NCBI GenBank assembly: GCA_010015675.1
Contig: ML977010.1
Location: 479,737-506,042 of the forward strand
Direction of reading: 5' to 3'
Length of the DNA: 26,306 nucleotides
Origin: Byssothecium circinans
Taxonomy: Eukaryota > Ascomycota > Dothideomycetes > Pleosporales > Massarinaceae
Numbering within the stretch: the stretch's first letter is position 1; every line of letters starts with the position of its first letter. Position numbers and translations under genes: made by a program. This document shows positions 9,973 through 19,089 of this stretch, in pieces. Under the pieces are notes generated by a model that was not told where the DNA came from, ran no database searches, and saw only the letters and a list, made by a program, of their open reading frames with translations.

Positions 9973-11569
9973 ATGGCTTCGTCCCTCGTCGACAGCTTGA
10001 CCGCCTCTGGGGGAACCGAGAGCGCAGGTCAGCGGGCCCAAACCCCCCTGACCCAGTCAATCATTAACATGTGAACAGGATTCCTCAATGATATCGTTGC
10101 CCAGCTGTGGCCCAACATCAATGTTGCTGGCTGTAGGATGGTCAAGGAAATCGTCGAGCCCATTCTAGCATCCACACTGCCCGGCCCACTCTCGTCACTC
10201 CGATTCGTCAAGCTCGATCTAGGTCATGTGCCCATGCGTCTTTCGGAAGTGGACGTCCACAAGACTTCCACGGGAGCTATCAAGCTCGATATGGACGTGA
10301 CATGGGAGAGCCATAGCGACATTGAGCTGGACGGCAAGATGGTCCCTAAGATTGTGAGCTGGCGAATCTAATTGCGAAGTGGTGTCTGTACTGACTGAAC
10401 GGAAGGGTATAGAACACGTCCATCTGAAGGGAAGACTCTCCGTCTTGCTGGGCCCGTTGACGGATATCATTCCTCTGGTAAGGGCATCGTCCGCATCATG
10501 GTCACATCATATACTGATTGGAGAACAGATTGGAGCGGCACAGGTTGCCTTCATCAATACCCCGGAGCTCAAACTCGACTTCACCAACGCTGCCGATGTC
10601 GCCGACTGCTCTTTAGTCTCTAGTACCATCCGCAAGACCATTCTCGGCATCATTTCCGGCATGGCCGTGCTACCAAACCGCTTCCTGGTCAAGCTTGACA
10701 GCTCCAACGACTACTTCAAGACCTACGTGCCTCATCTTGGTGTTCTCCGACTTACCGTCGAGAAGGCACTCGGCATCACCGGCCCCAAGAAGAGCGGCGC
10801 AAAGAGGCTACTGGCCAAGATTGTCAAAGATGTACCAGACTGCTACTGCAAGGTCAGCGTCGGTGCCGAAGGAGAGTGGCGAACTACGACCAAGAAGAAT
10901 GCCCACGACCCAGAATGGAACGAGACGCACGACTTCCTCGTCGCGGACTTTGAGCAAGCCATCACACTCGATGTTCAGGATGACGACCTTGGCGCAGATG
11001 ACGACATAGGAATCGGTTCCATCGCCGTAAAAGATATCCTGCTCGGCGGCGGTACTAAGGAGATCAGCTTGACCCACAAGGGTGAACCTACCGATGGCCG
11101 TCTGACAGTTCATGCCAAGTTCTTCCACTTGGTTAGCGAACCTTCCACTTTGTCCACCGAGAATATCGAGGGCGGAGGCGATGGTCAAATCTGCGGCCTT
11201 GCTACTGTGCTGGTCGCCAGCGCTTTGGGTCTGCAAGGCCAGCGTGACGAGTTGAACCCTAGCGTCAAAGTTGCATGGGGCGGCAAGGAGTTCCGCACCG
11301 CAATCAAATCGTACTCGCCAGGTACCGACATCTTCAACCCATCGTTCGACCAGTCGTTTAGGATTCCAGTCACGAAGGATTTGGTCAACGGCTCGACCAG
11401 CTTCAAGATTTCACTGCTGAACAAGGAGAATGAGACGGGGACTGTCGAGATTCCATTCGAAGATGTACTGAATGCTGCAGATTCGACGGTCGCGGAGGCT
11501 TATGACGTTGGTTCAGGGGCGTCTGTCAGAGTCAGCATCTCTCTACGCGGACTGCGATTGGCAGAGTAG
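9973..11569 (+). CDS. SMP and double C2 domain protein (tricalbin / extended-synaptotagmin-like)
   Basis: Predicted 480-aa protein from four exons: 9973-10027, 10079-10353, 10406-10477, 10529-11569; introns of 50-52 nt. Residues about 19-200 match the SMP (TULIP-type lipid-binding) domain: FLNDIVAQLWPNIN, the W-x-S/D strand region, KGRLSVLLGPLTDIIPLIGA and FLVKLDSSNDYFKTYVPHLG, the typical transition into C2. The first C2 (about 203-330) keeps Ca-binding-type acidic residues in DPEW and in the loop LDVQDDDLGADDDIG. The second C2 (about 356-478) is degenerate, without that Asp set. Unlike yeast tricalbins or plant synaptotagmins, it has no N-terminal membrane hairpin or segment, so it should be soluble or recruited by its C2 domains. 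A role in lipid transfer at membrane contacts is inferred from the family. The second intron uses a GAAG acceptor, chosen because it alone keeps the frame through GIEHVHLKG. Confidence 0.88.
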
Positions 11570-12031
11570 CTATTCAGATTCTGCCGGCATCCTGGGTAGT
11601 AATACTCGTGTACGGAGTGTAGGTAGTGGAATGATACTAGAAATAGTGAGGGTAAATCATCATCCCAGATTCATAGAGTAGCCCCACCGCGATCTGACCA
11701 CGGCATGCCGCATGAAATATGTGCATATATCGGGAACTGTTTCATCATGCACGATCGATCTGAAACGAAACCGCACGTCCAAAAATAATCACGTCAACGT
11801 CGCCCTGAATAATAGAAAACACCAGGTGGTTCAATTGAGGCCTGTTACGATCGTGCTATCACCCGGAGACTTTGGTAACATGTTACCTCGAAAGCATTCT
11901 GCCAACGCGCGCTTTTATACTTGGGGATTTGGAGAAAGAACGCCCGAGAGTCTATTTTTGCAGGTTGGGAGTAATCCCGAGACTGCTACTGCGGTAGCGA
12001 TGAAACAGTATTTGTCAAATACCCTTAACTA
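11570..12031. other. Intergenic region, no supported gene
   Basis: This stretch follows the SMP-C2 stop. A plus-strand frame at 11712-12119 is open but shows no domain, runs into the inverted-repeat element at 12032, and has random-looking composition. I do not call it a gene. Confidence 0.6.
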
Positions 12032-12423
12032 TCACTCGGCTGACAAAATTCCCCGCACACCGAAAACCACCACCAAACCTTCGCGCCCTCCTAGTGCACC
12101 CACACTGAGGGTTTTTTGAGGGGATTTTGTTGGCAATAGACTCTCTAGGCTTAGTTCTATATTTCTATGTTTTTCTACATGTTTCGAATTAGATTTGGTG
12201 GTGTAGTGGCATAGCGTTTCTATGCCTTAGGCTTAGGCCTTGTAAGAAGTTGACTGTAATAACGCAACAACAACACTACCTATAAATATAATAAAACATA
12301 GAGTTATACAGCTAGGCCTAATTTACTATATATGTATAAATTTTCCTTTAAAAAGCTTCGTTGTGGATGGAAAGATAGAAGGTGAAGTCTTTTGGTGTGC
12401 GGCGAATTTTGTCAGCCGAGTGA
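12032..12423. mobile_element. MITE-like element with ~33-bp terminal inverted repeats
   Basis: The left end at 12032 reads tcactcggctgacaaaattc and continues ccccgcacaccgaaaa. The right end, ending at 12423, is its reverse complement with two mismatches over about 33 bp. The 392-bp interior carries no protein; its central part (about 12130-12350) is AT-rich, unlike the flanks. No clear target-site duplication is visible: the left flank ends ...ccttaacta and the right flank begins ctgtgtac. The superfamily is therefore open. Size, ends and lack of coding capacity fit a non-autonomous DNA transposon. Confidence 0.75.
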
Positions 12424-12835
12424 CTGTGTACAATATTTCTCCAAGAGACGCCTGCAAACAGAACACACAACGGGACACACTGTTTCACAAGCAACAAGCT
12501 CCCGAAACTGGCCTACCGGGAGGCGAATAAAACGAAACACCATCTACAAGCTGTCACCTTGTCGTTCTACAATACCGGCCCAATCGATCTCTCTCCAGAA
12601 TCGGGGGAAATGCTATTAAAATTATTCACTGAACGTGCACTCGCATGCGATCAGATTCGGCTTCCCGGTCATCGAGGTAGAGGTGACGTAGGTGTTATAT
12701 GAGGATAGGGGGAGGTCTTACTTGTAGTTAAAAGGGTTCGCATCCCTCTTTCGTGACTCAGTCTTCTGCGCACTAGACGACTGCCAAACTTCGCTCTCGC
12801 GCTTACCCGTTTCATTCACCTAAGGCATCGATACC
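12424..12835. other. Intergenic region upstream of the small secreted protein gene
   Basis: No gene is recognised. A plus frame at 12392-12619 starts inside the inverted-repeat element and has no family features. The last 100 bases are pyrimidine-rich and probably form the leader of the gene at 12836. Confidence 0.55.
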
Positions 12836-13437
12836 ATGAGGGGTCTTATCATATCACTGGTTTTCCTCTTCTGTCTCGTATCAACGATCGCCTTCCCATT
12901 CGGAATACCGCGCACGGCCCACAGCTCTGTCACCCTTCGCCGTCTGAGAAGGCAGGTCGGCGAAGGCGTTAATGGGAATCAGACGGGGAATAGTGGATCA
13001 GTCACCGGTGGTGGCGGCGGTGACGGCAATGGGGTTGGGTTTGCTGGCACGGGGAATGATATCGACACTGGTACGTACCTTCCGCTCAGCGACATTCCCC
13101 TTTTTACCCGAGGAACCCTTTCACACTCTCCTCCATGTTGCGTTGAGGCTCCGATCCCCAAACCCGAACCACGGAAATCTAATGCCTACCAGGCGATGAC
13201 TTCGATATCGGCGACGGCAATAACACGATTGGCGACAACAACACCATCGAAATCGGTGATCGGATAACGACAATCAACGTCCCGTTGAATATGTCGGATA
13301 TAATGGACCGCGGGATGACGATGGCGGATCGAAACGGCGTTGATATGAGCATTGATATCTCGGTGCGGATGAAGATAGCGGATGCGAAGGGGAAGAATGG
13401 AACTATCACTCTGACTAAGGATGGCAGGAAGATATGA
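12836..13437 (+). CDS. Small secreted Gly/Asn/Asp-rich protein, unknown function
   Basis: Two exons, 12836-13070 and 13193-13437, encode 159 aa. The 122-nt intron has a GTACGT donor and ends CTACCAG, and the frame continues after it. The N-terminus has a good signal peptide, MRGLIISLVFLFCLVSTIA, with likely cleavage near residue 19-20. A dibasic LRRLRRQ motif at about residues 33-39 looks like a Kex2-type processing site. After it comes a Gly/Asn-rich stretch (GGGGGDGNG) and a pseudo-repeat of short Asp/Asn/Gly/Ile units (DIDTG, DFDIGDGNN, TIGDNN, TIEIGD) that could form a beta-rich or metal-binding repeat. The C-terminal 70 residues alternate polar and aliphatic residues. The mature chain has no Cys. 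I do not recognise a family. A secreted or cell-wall protein, or a processed effector-like peptide, are possible readings. Confidence 0.72.
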
Positions 13438-13894
13438 TAATAAGACGTAATGAGAGATTGAATAGCGACATGGTATTGTGTGATGCTTGTGCGTGATGAG
13501 GGTGAGATACTGTGGAGATGCTAATGTTGAAGTGTTGATAGAGCGATAGCTATGAGAAGAAACCCGGCATTGCGGTGAAATGTAATGGTGTGCATTCCAT
13601 CGAGGACATGAAAAATATGCAAGGGAAAGCAAAGAAGCCGTCTTCACTCTGTACGTGACGTGAAGGTATTGGCCCTTTGCGGGTCCCTGGCTTCGGAATA
13701 CTGGCTAGGCTTTCCGGTTTGCACGCACATACACATACAACTGGAATATACGACTCACTAGCAGTAGACTCGGTATGTACAGAGGGAGTCGTCAGAGCTA
13801 CTTTGTGCTGAGCAATCAATAGATGGTGGGCCAAACGAGCGAGCGTCCGAGGGTTTCAGAGGAGAACTGCTCTTAGTGCTTAGCTGTCCAAAAT
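13438..13894. other. Intergenic region, no supported gene
   Basis: This holds the 3' flank of the small secreted protein gene. The minus-strand frames here (such as 13550-13834) lack domains and overlap the 3' UTR, so they are not called. Confidence 0.55.
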
Positions 13895-14070
13895 TATTAA
13901 AGGTTGAAAGTTTGATTTTCCTGCTAAGAGATTTTGGGCGGTTGGGTGGTGTGGGCTGTTCGGTAGTGCTTTACGTTAGCTTTGTTATTAAGATAATACT
14001 GGTTTGGTTTTAATGCTAAGCAAAAATGGCTGCTCCAATGGTGTGGCTGCTTTGATGGTGCTTTACGTTA
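13895..14070 (-). mobile_element. Transposon terminal fragments with 17-bp subterminal repeats
   Basis: Read on the minus strand, two termini lie in direct orientation: TTAACGTAAAGCACCATC from 14071 and CTAACGTAAAGCACTACC from 13979. Each is followed by two 17-bp units of the form CACCAtCgaacCgcgCA. The inner copy then runs into ..TTAGCAGGAAAATCAAAC..TTCAACCTTTAATAA (to about 13895), which is also found at 18367-18400 and 18484-18520. So this is a fragment of the same repeat family as in the AT-rich block. The TA before ACGTAAAGCACC would fit TA-target insertion as in pogo/Fot1-type elements, but no transposase is present and the matching opposite end is not in the flank. Confidence 0.7.
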
Positions 14071-14334
14071 ACTAAAGTACTTCGTCGCGGCGATGTAGGC
14101 CGATACTGCCCTGCCGAATTCCACGATGTTTTCCTCGCCGGCAGAAACCACCACGTTATTTAGCGTCTGGTAAGTACTAGTGTAGAGGTAATGAACCACG
14201 ACATGGCCAGTATCTTCGTCCACATCTGATACACATGTTTCTTGATTCCAGGGTAGGAGTTGGTCCAATCCGGACTTTGCAAAGGCAGACCATCCGCCGC
14301 GTCCTTTCGCCGCGCGTCCACTTTTTCTCGTCAC
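14068..14334 (-). pseudogene. Truncated BTB/POZ-domain protein remnant
   Basis: An 88-codon open frame contains VDEDTGHVVVHYLYTSTYQTL followed by a helical stretch ending AAYIAATKYFS. This fits the C-terminal part of the BTB fold in fungal BTB proteins: the conserved acidic turn, 'hYLYTg.Y' strand-helix, then the 'A.kY.l' helix. The frame ends at a TAA lying in the first bases of a transposon terminus (TTAACGTAAAGCACC, 14071 downwards), so the 3' part was lost at the insertion. Upstream, to about 14400, an overlapping frame begins MVRIRHQK; the N-terminal half of the domain is not readable in one frame, so the gene was probably already broken or has an intron. BTB domains mediate dimerisation and cullin-3 binding. 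This copy is unlikely to work. Confidence 0.6.
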
Positions 14335-14766
14335 GAAAAGGCATGCTTGGCCGGCCGACCTCGTCCTTGCCGCATTTCTGGTGACGAATTCGTACCATGG
14401 GTCTGGTTATGTTTGAAAATGGAATGAATACAGCGGATGCAGCCCCGAGGTGCAGGAGTGAATTAGTTTGGCACAGTCACGACGCGATTCACATGCTATC
14501 TAGGAAAAGAGCTTAGATAATTAGGGTCTACGGGATTTGAGTTGGCCGTTTCATAACCCGAAGTCGCCCATACTTTGACGCACAATAATGCAACGACAAA
14601 ACAAGGTATGAGATTTTTATGAAGCTGACTATAAATGAATGTCTGCCGTATCCTCCTTACCCCTTCCTTCCTCCTTGTATTTCTTCGCCGACACAGTACA
14701 TTCTCTCCCAGCACAACCTAATCTTCTCTCCGGCTCGTGTCCTATTCAGGACTGCAGTTCGTTCTT
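14335..14766. other. Intergenic region between BTB remnant and Cys-rich gene
   Basis: The left part may hold the decayed 5' part of the BTB gene. The right part is the 3' flank of the Cys-rich gene. No independent gene is supported. Confidence 0.5.
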
Positions 14767-15301
14767 TCAATGACAGTCCTGCGGAGGGCAGCATTCTTTG
14801 CGTTTGTCGCAATATTTGTGACCTCGAGTAGGGCAGCACGTCCCCTCAAGGACACATTCTCCGTTCCCTCTGTTACCACACCACTCCTTACCAGCTCCGC
14901 AGCAGTGTCCCTTTTTGACGCATTTCTCTTTAGTAGTGCACCACTCGGGCGTATCAGCGTGGCAGCAGTTGCCTTTATCGCAGCGGCAACCTGGTTCACA
15001 CTGTACAATGGTGGGTCAGCATATATACTTTTGTAGCGAAGACATTCGGGACAGTCCGTAAACACTCACCCAGTCTTTGCAGCACCATTGCCTTCCAGGT
15101 CGGTCGGTGCAATCGTATTTGTTGTCGGCGCAGTCTTTGTCACAGTCCGAAGGATTGGGAAAGCCACAGTGGTGGTAATTGACTTTGCAATAATCATGAC
15201 ACATACCCCGTCGGCGTGGGGGTCGGTGTTGGCGTGGGCGTGCCCGCTAGGGCCGGACTGCCGAGAAAGGCCAGGTAGCAAAGCAACTGACAGAGCTTCA
15301 T
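14767..15301 (-). CDS. Cysteine-rich secreted protein with CC motifs; frame conflict
   Basis: The ATG at 15301 opens a signal peptide (MKLCQLLCYLAFLGSPALA) and a Thr-Pro repeat, GTPTPTPTPTPTG. The last exon, 15000-14767 (77 codons), has 17 Cys, including four CC pairs, in a loose repeat [WY]C-x5-7-C-x5-CC (EWCTTKEKCVKKGHCC; EWCGNRGNGECVLEGTCC). It joins the previous exon at WCCKDW through a clean 69-nt intron (15069-15001; donor GTGAGT, acceptor TTGTACAG). The problem lies between: a frame with six more Cys before QWCC (15204-15092, CHDYCKVNYHHCG...) is +1 relative to the signal peptide, with the break at a GGGG run (15209-15206). Either one G is extra, giving about 154 aa with 25 mature Cys, or GTATGT at 15206 is a donor and GGAAG at 15092 the acceptor, removing 115 nt in frame. 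Family unknown; secreted effector-, defence- or wall-type roles are guesses. Confidence 0.68.
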
Positions 15302-17238
15302 GCTGCAGACAGGCGGAGGCTAGAGGATGAACTAATTGATGTTTCGTGTGCACACAACGACGCCGAAAATCTAGTTCAGACGTGCAGCAAAAGATGGTGA
15401 CTGTTAAGAAACTGAGGGATTTGCTGTGATATTAATAGACTGAGCGTAGTGGGTAAATAATGTGCCTCACGAGATATTGGAATGACGCTTTGAAGCTCAA
15501 CCTTGGAACATTCCGCAAGTGGACACCAGTAAAGAAAGCGAATGGTCAGATTATAGCAATGTAGTATGGTATGCAGTTGAATGATTTGCGATTGCATGCC
15601 GCCTTATTTCTGCTTAAGCTTGCGCTTTACGTTTAGTTTTGAATAGCATATACGATGTGTTCCGGCGGCTTCCGCTCATACCAACCAACTGACAGGGACC
15701 CCGCCCCTCTTGAAGCGCATTGAATGTGATTCACATTTCTGGATCTACTGTTATGCGATCAAGATAGAGAATTCGCCTAATGAGATCCATATATTACATG
15801 CAAACTACTAGCATTTCTTGAATGACGGGTCTGCATAAGGTCCTGAGGAGACCCCAAAGGGGAGAATAACCCTCTGCTACGTCTACTGTACTAGAGAATT
15901 TCGGCTGATTGCTTTCTCTTCAGATTTTATGGTTGGGGTATGATGGAGAGGATGGGTTAGAAGATTGCCACCCATTTACTGCCAAGCCAATAAGTGAGGA
16001 CGTAATGATCGACGATATGGATCTTCAGCCGATGAGACCGAAGAGCGGGACATGCAAGCCTAATGCGGGGAATATCATGAGATGCAGATCAATCCGCTAG
16101 CCCCGGCAAACTCCACACTGGATATCACACATGTGAAGGTGGGATAGGGTTTCGGCCAATCGCTGTGCTGTAGGTCTGCTCACCCTTTCTCTTTCACAGG
16201 CGATGCTTTCCTTATGTTCGACCGCTTCTATTTTGGTCGTACTTCGTTCGAGAGTAGTTAGTGGCGTATGGCGCGTCATGGTGGGGTTAGTCTGCAGCGG
16301 TCATGGTCTTAGTATTCGAAGAATGGTATTGGTCAGATCACACGTTACCTTCCTGTCCTCTTTTCGTTTGAAGGCTGCATCTACGCCGCAACAATGCACA
16401 TCGTTTTGATTCAGGCCAGCTTCTCAATCGGGCTGGCTTGAATGGGGTTTCAGGCTGTCTGTCTTCTTGAGATGTACGCCTTGATTGATCCACCATGTTC
16501 TTGAAGTCCTTCGTGATTGTAGTGCGTGATAATATCTGGGAACTTGATGTTGGTAACTCTTTGTATTAGCTCGAAAGTTGTGACAGGGGCATGAGCATGT
16601 ATTTGTAGCCAGCGCCAAGAAGCGTAGTCGAATTCGGCCGGTATACTTGTATGACTTGAGATGATGTGACAGTAGTATTTCAGGGATAAGGAAGCGAGAA
16701 GAAGCATACAGTATGGCTTAGAACATCAATAACGAGACCTAATATGAGCGAGCACAGGGTGGGGTGAGTGGTAGACCATGAACTTGGGGACCAAGCACAC
16801 ATTGGCGAGGCTCGGTTGCAGCATCGTGCCCATGGTCACGCATCTCCCTACTAGGGATGTGATACGAAAGAAGCAATGAGACTGATCTGGAGTCTTGCAT
16901 AGGAAACTGGATGAACATCTGAGCTGTGGCCATGGGTTGTGGCATCGATGACACCATCAGGCGAATTTGGGGCTTGGGGGTGACACAAACATCCAGTCTA
17001 GAACAGTCTGTGTACAGTACTTATGCATCTAATGCATGCAGTACTGAACAAGCGCAAATGATTGATACATGGCGTGACCGCTGTAGTAAGGTGATATTTC
17101 TTTTTAAAGAAACAGATCTCGATCGTCCATGCTGATATGACGTGAACTGCGGACTAGGATATCACTATAATTTTACCAACGTACTCTCTTCGCGGTGGTA
17201 TATCAAGACGATCCAACGGCAAGCTCACTTGAAACACT
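15302..17238. other. Long intergenic region, no convincing gene
   Basis: Open frames at 15909-16100 (+) and 16450-16707 (-) are the only ones with somewhat protein-like composition. The minus one reads FDYASWRWLQIHAHAPVTTF and then a polar helical stretch. Neither has a recognisable domain, clear splice sites or a promoter, so I leave them uncalled. Just before 17239, tataatt at 17166-17172 could be the TATA element of the downstream gene, about 70 bp before its ATG. Confidence 0.5.
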
Positions 17239-17844
17239 ATGTCGCAGCAAGATAGTTTCTACATCGTTAAGCGCACCTTCTTCGATCCCAAGAACCCTGC
17301 CGAACCAACCTTCAATGTCACGCTCCCGGCAACATTCACCGACCTTCGCGCGGCTAAAGCGGAGGCAAAAAGCCTTCCATCCAAAGAAGGATACGACATC
17401 GACCTCTTCATACAGTATGACGTGAAGGACGATGCTCCTGACTGGAAGTACGGCGATGGGGTCATTGTCTACGCCAAAGGCCCCTCCGGCGAGGTATTCA
17501 AAGTCGAGATCGATACTGTACCAAACTCGCTCGGGCTGGAAGCAGATGCCTCTGGGAAAATCCAAGAGCCGCTGTTCCACGTCCTACAAACCATCATCGA
17601 CTACAACGACGATCGATCAGGGTCCGAACGCTACAGCATCGTGGAGGGTACCTATGCAACTAGAGAACGTGCCCATGGTCAGGCCTTGCGAGTTCTACTA
17701 GATGCCGACACAGCTAAAAAGGATTTCGTCGAGTACGATGAGTATGCGGATGGGAGTGAAGGACCATTCGGAGCTGATGTTATTGTACATGCCGTGAAGG
17801 AAGGCGGACAGAATGTGCTGGTATCGGTGGTCGCTGATCACTAA
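17239..17844 (+). CDS. Conserved-looking hypothetical protein with two similar halves
   Basis: Single-exon gene for 201 aa starting MSQQDSFYIVKRTFF and ending VSVVADH, with no signal peptide or membrane segment, so probably cytosolic. The protein reads as two related halves. Residues about 7-93 carry FYIVKRTFFD..FTDLRAAKAEAKSL..DLFIQYDV..GDGVIVYAKGPSGEVFKVEI. Residues about 112-199 carry FHVLQTIIDY..YATRERAHGQALRVL..KDFVEYDEY..GADVIVHAVKEGGQNVLVSV. Each has strand, helix rich in Ala/Leu, Phe-x-x-Tyr-Asp, then a closing strand pair. I think similar uncharacterised proteins occur in other ascomycetes, but that is from memory of the general pattern. Function is unknown. The start is chosen because it is the first ATG of the frame, after a pyrimidine-rich leader and a TATA-like site. 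Confidence 0.85.
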   Translation: MSQQDSFYIVKRTFFDPKNPAEPTFNVTLPATFTDLRAAKAEAKSLPSKEGYDIDLFIQYDVKDDAPDWKYGDGVIVYAKGPSGEVFKVEIDTVPNSLGLEADASGKIQEPLFHVLQTIIDYNDDRSGSERYSIVEGTYATRERAHGQALRVLLDADTAKKDFVEYDEYADGSEGPFGADVIVHAVKEGGQNVLVSVVADH

Positions 17845-18275
17845 GAGCAGATATCCTGTAATTACAATCTCCCGAAAGTATCCCCGTTTGGGTCATACCT
17901 CTCCGCCAACGTGACTTGAAAAAATTCCCCTTGAACTGTAGTGTGCCATGATCAGAGGCCCTTCATGTGGTGGCCAAACGCGGGGTCAGTGCAGCGCCCA
18001 CTCAGCAATTAGCCATATAGCGCGCTACACCCCGTGCAGGCTGCGCTGATGTTAGTTTGGACGCTGACAATGACGTCAACGGGGAAGGTACCGCTGCAGG
18101 AGTAGGACGGGGCCTAGGTTCTAAGGGAGCACAAGCCTCATATATCGTTTTAGCCATTAAAGGTAACGGCTTTAAAATATTTTTATAAGCATATAATTAT
18201 AGTATAGGTATTTAAAGAGACTTAAGTATCTACTAGATATTTAAAATATAAATAATATAAAGTACTAACGTAAAG
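17845..18275. other. Transition from gene space to AT-rich block
   Basis: Up to about 18,125 base composition is balanced. From about 18,150 the sequence turns abruptly AT- and TA-rich (tatttttataagcatataattatag). No gene is visible. This is the left boundary of the RIP-affected compartment. Confidence 0.65.
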
Positions 18276-18580
18276 CACCATCGAACCGCGCACACCATCG
18301 AACCGCGCACACCATCGAACCGCGCACACCATCGAACCGCGCACACCATCGAACCGCGCAGAAATGCTTGGCGGAAAATCAAATATTCAACCTTTAATAA
18401 CAATTTAAATAATAGAGCTATTAAGCTGAAATTTTAAATACAGCTATATATAACGTATTCCCCCATCGAGCGCGCCAAAATTCCTTGGCAGGAAAATCAA
18501 ACATTCAACCTTTAATAACAATTTAAATACTAGAGCTATAAAGCTGAAATTTTAAATATAGATATAGATAATATAGATTT
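18265..18580 (+). repeat. Transposon-end-like repeat: 17-bp x5 array plus 117-bp direct repeat
   Basis: ctaacgtaaagcaccatc begins at 18265. The unit caccatcgaaccgcgca occurs exactly five times at 18276-18360 and keeps its CpG-rich sequence inside otherwise TA-rich DNA. It continues into ..cttggcggaaaatcaaatattcaa.. (18367 on). A second, diverged copy of this segment, ccatcgagcgcgcc..cttggcaggaaaatcaaacattc, starts about 117 bp later (18462-18580). The same end structure lies inverted at 13895-14070. Together these define one repeat family with a shared terminus and 17-bp subterminal units in varying number (five, two, two, one). Confidence 0.8.
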
Positions 18581-18993
18581 AAAGGATTATAAAAAATATT
18601 CTAGGATTTCTAATAGCTTAGTAAGCTATATAGGTATAGAGAATACTAGGTTACTTTTAGTATATAAGCTATAAATACCTACTAAACTAGCTAAATAAGT
18701 TATAATAACTTTAGAGCTAGTTTATATATATATAATACACCTATTAGCACTAAAATTATAGCGTGCAGCCTAGACCTATTAGAGAATTAGCGTATAAAGG
18801 GTAGAGATTCCTAAAATTAGAAAAATATAAATAAATATTTTAGCTAGCTAGATATTCTTACTTCCTTTCTTTTAATAAACTTTATATATATATATAGTAG
18901 TAATATAAATAGTTACCTATTAGCAAATAGCTTATATAAGCTTTATAATAAGGCAGTGTCTAAATCTTTTAAAAACCTATTATACAATGGGAA

Positions 18994-19089
18994 AATCAGA
19001 TAGACTCTATCTAGTTTTTAGGTGCACCGTGCACGCTGAAATACAGGGGCCTATCTGATTTACGAACTTTAAAAAACTAGATAGGGTCT
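18994..19089. repeat. Nested foldback inverted repeats
   Basis: agactctatctagttttt (19002-19019) pairs with aaaaaactagatagggtct (19071-19089) with one mismatch. Inside and beside it, aatcagatag (from about 18994) pairs with ctatctgatt (19051-19060). The loop region contains the self-complementary ggtgcacc. The outer span is under 100 bp. It may be the fused ends of a small inverted-repeat element. Confidence 0.55.

Noticed and set aside
12199..12209. tRNA-like A box (tggtgtagtgg) followed by a hairpin-like stretch
   Set aside because: No B box at the proper distance and no acceptor-stem pairing; at most a decayed tRNA-derived sequence inside the inverted-repeat element.
15066..15353. 95-codon minus frame starting MHTKHQL
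   Set aside because: It overlaps the Cys-rich gene in a third frame, has no signal peptide and does not join usefully to the other exons.
18276..18360. CRISPR-like short repeats
   Set aside because: Units are contiguous 17-mers without spacers in a eukaryotic transposon context.
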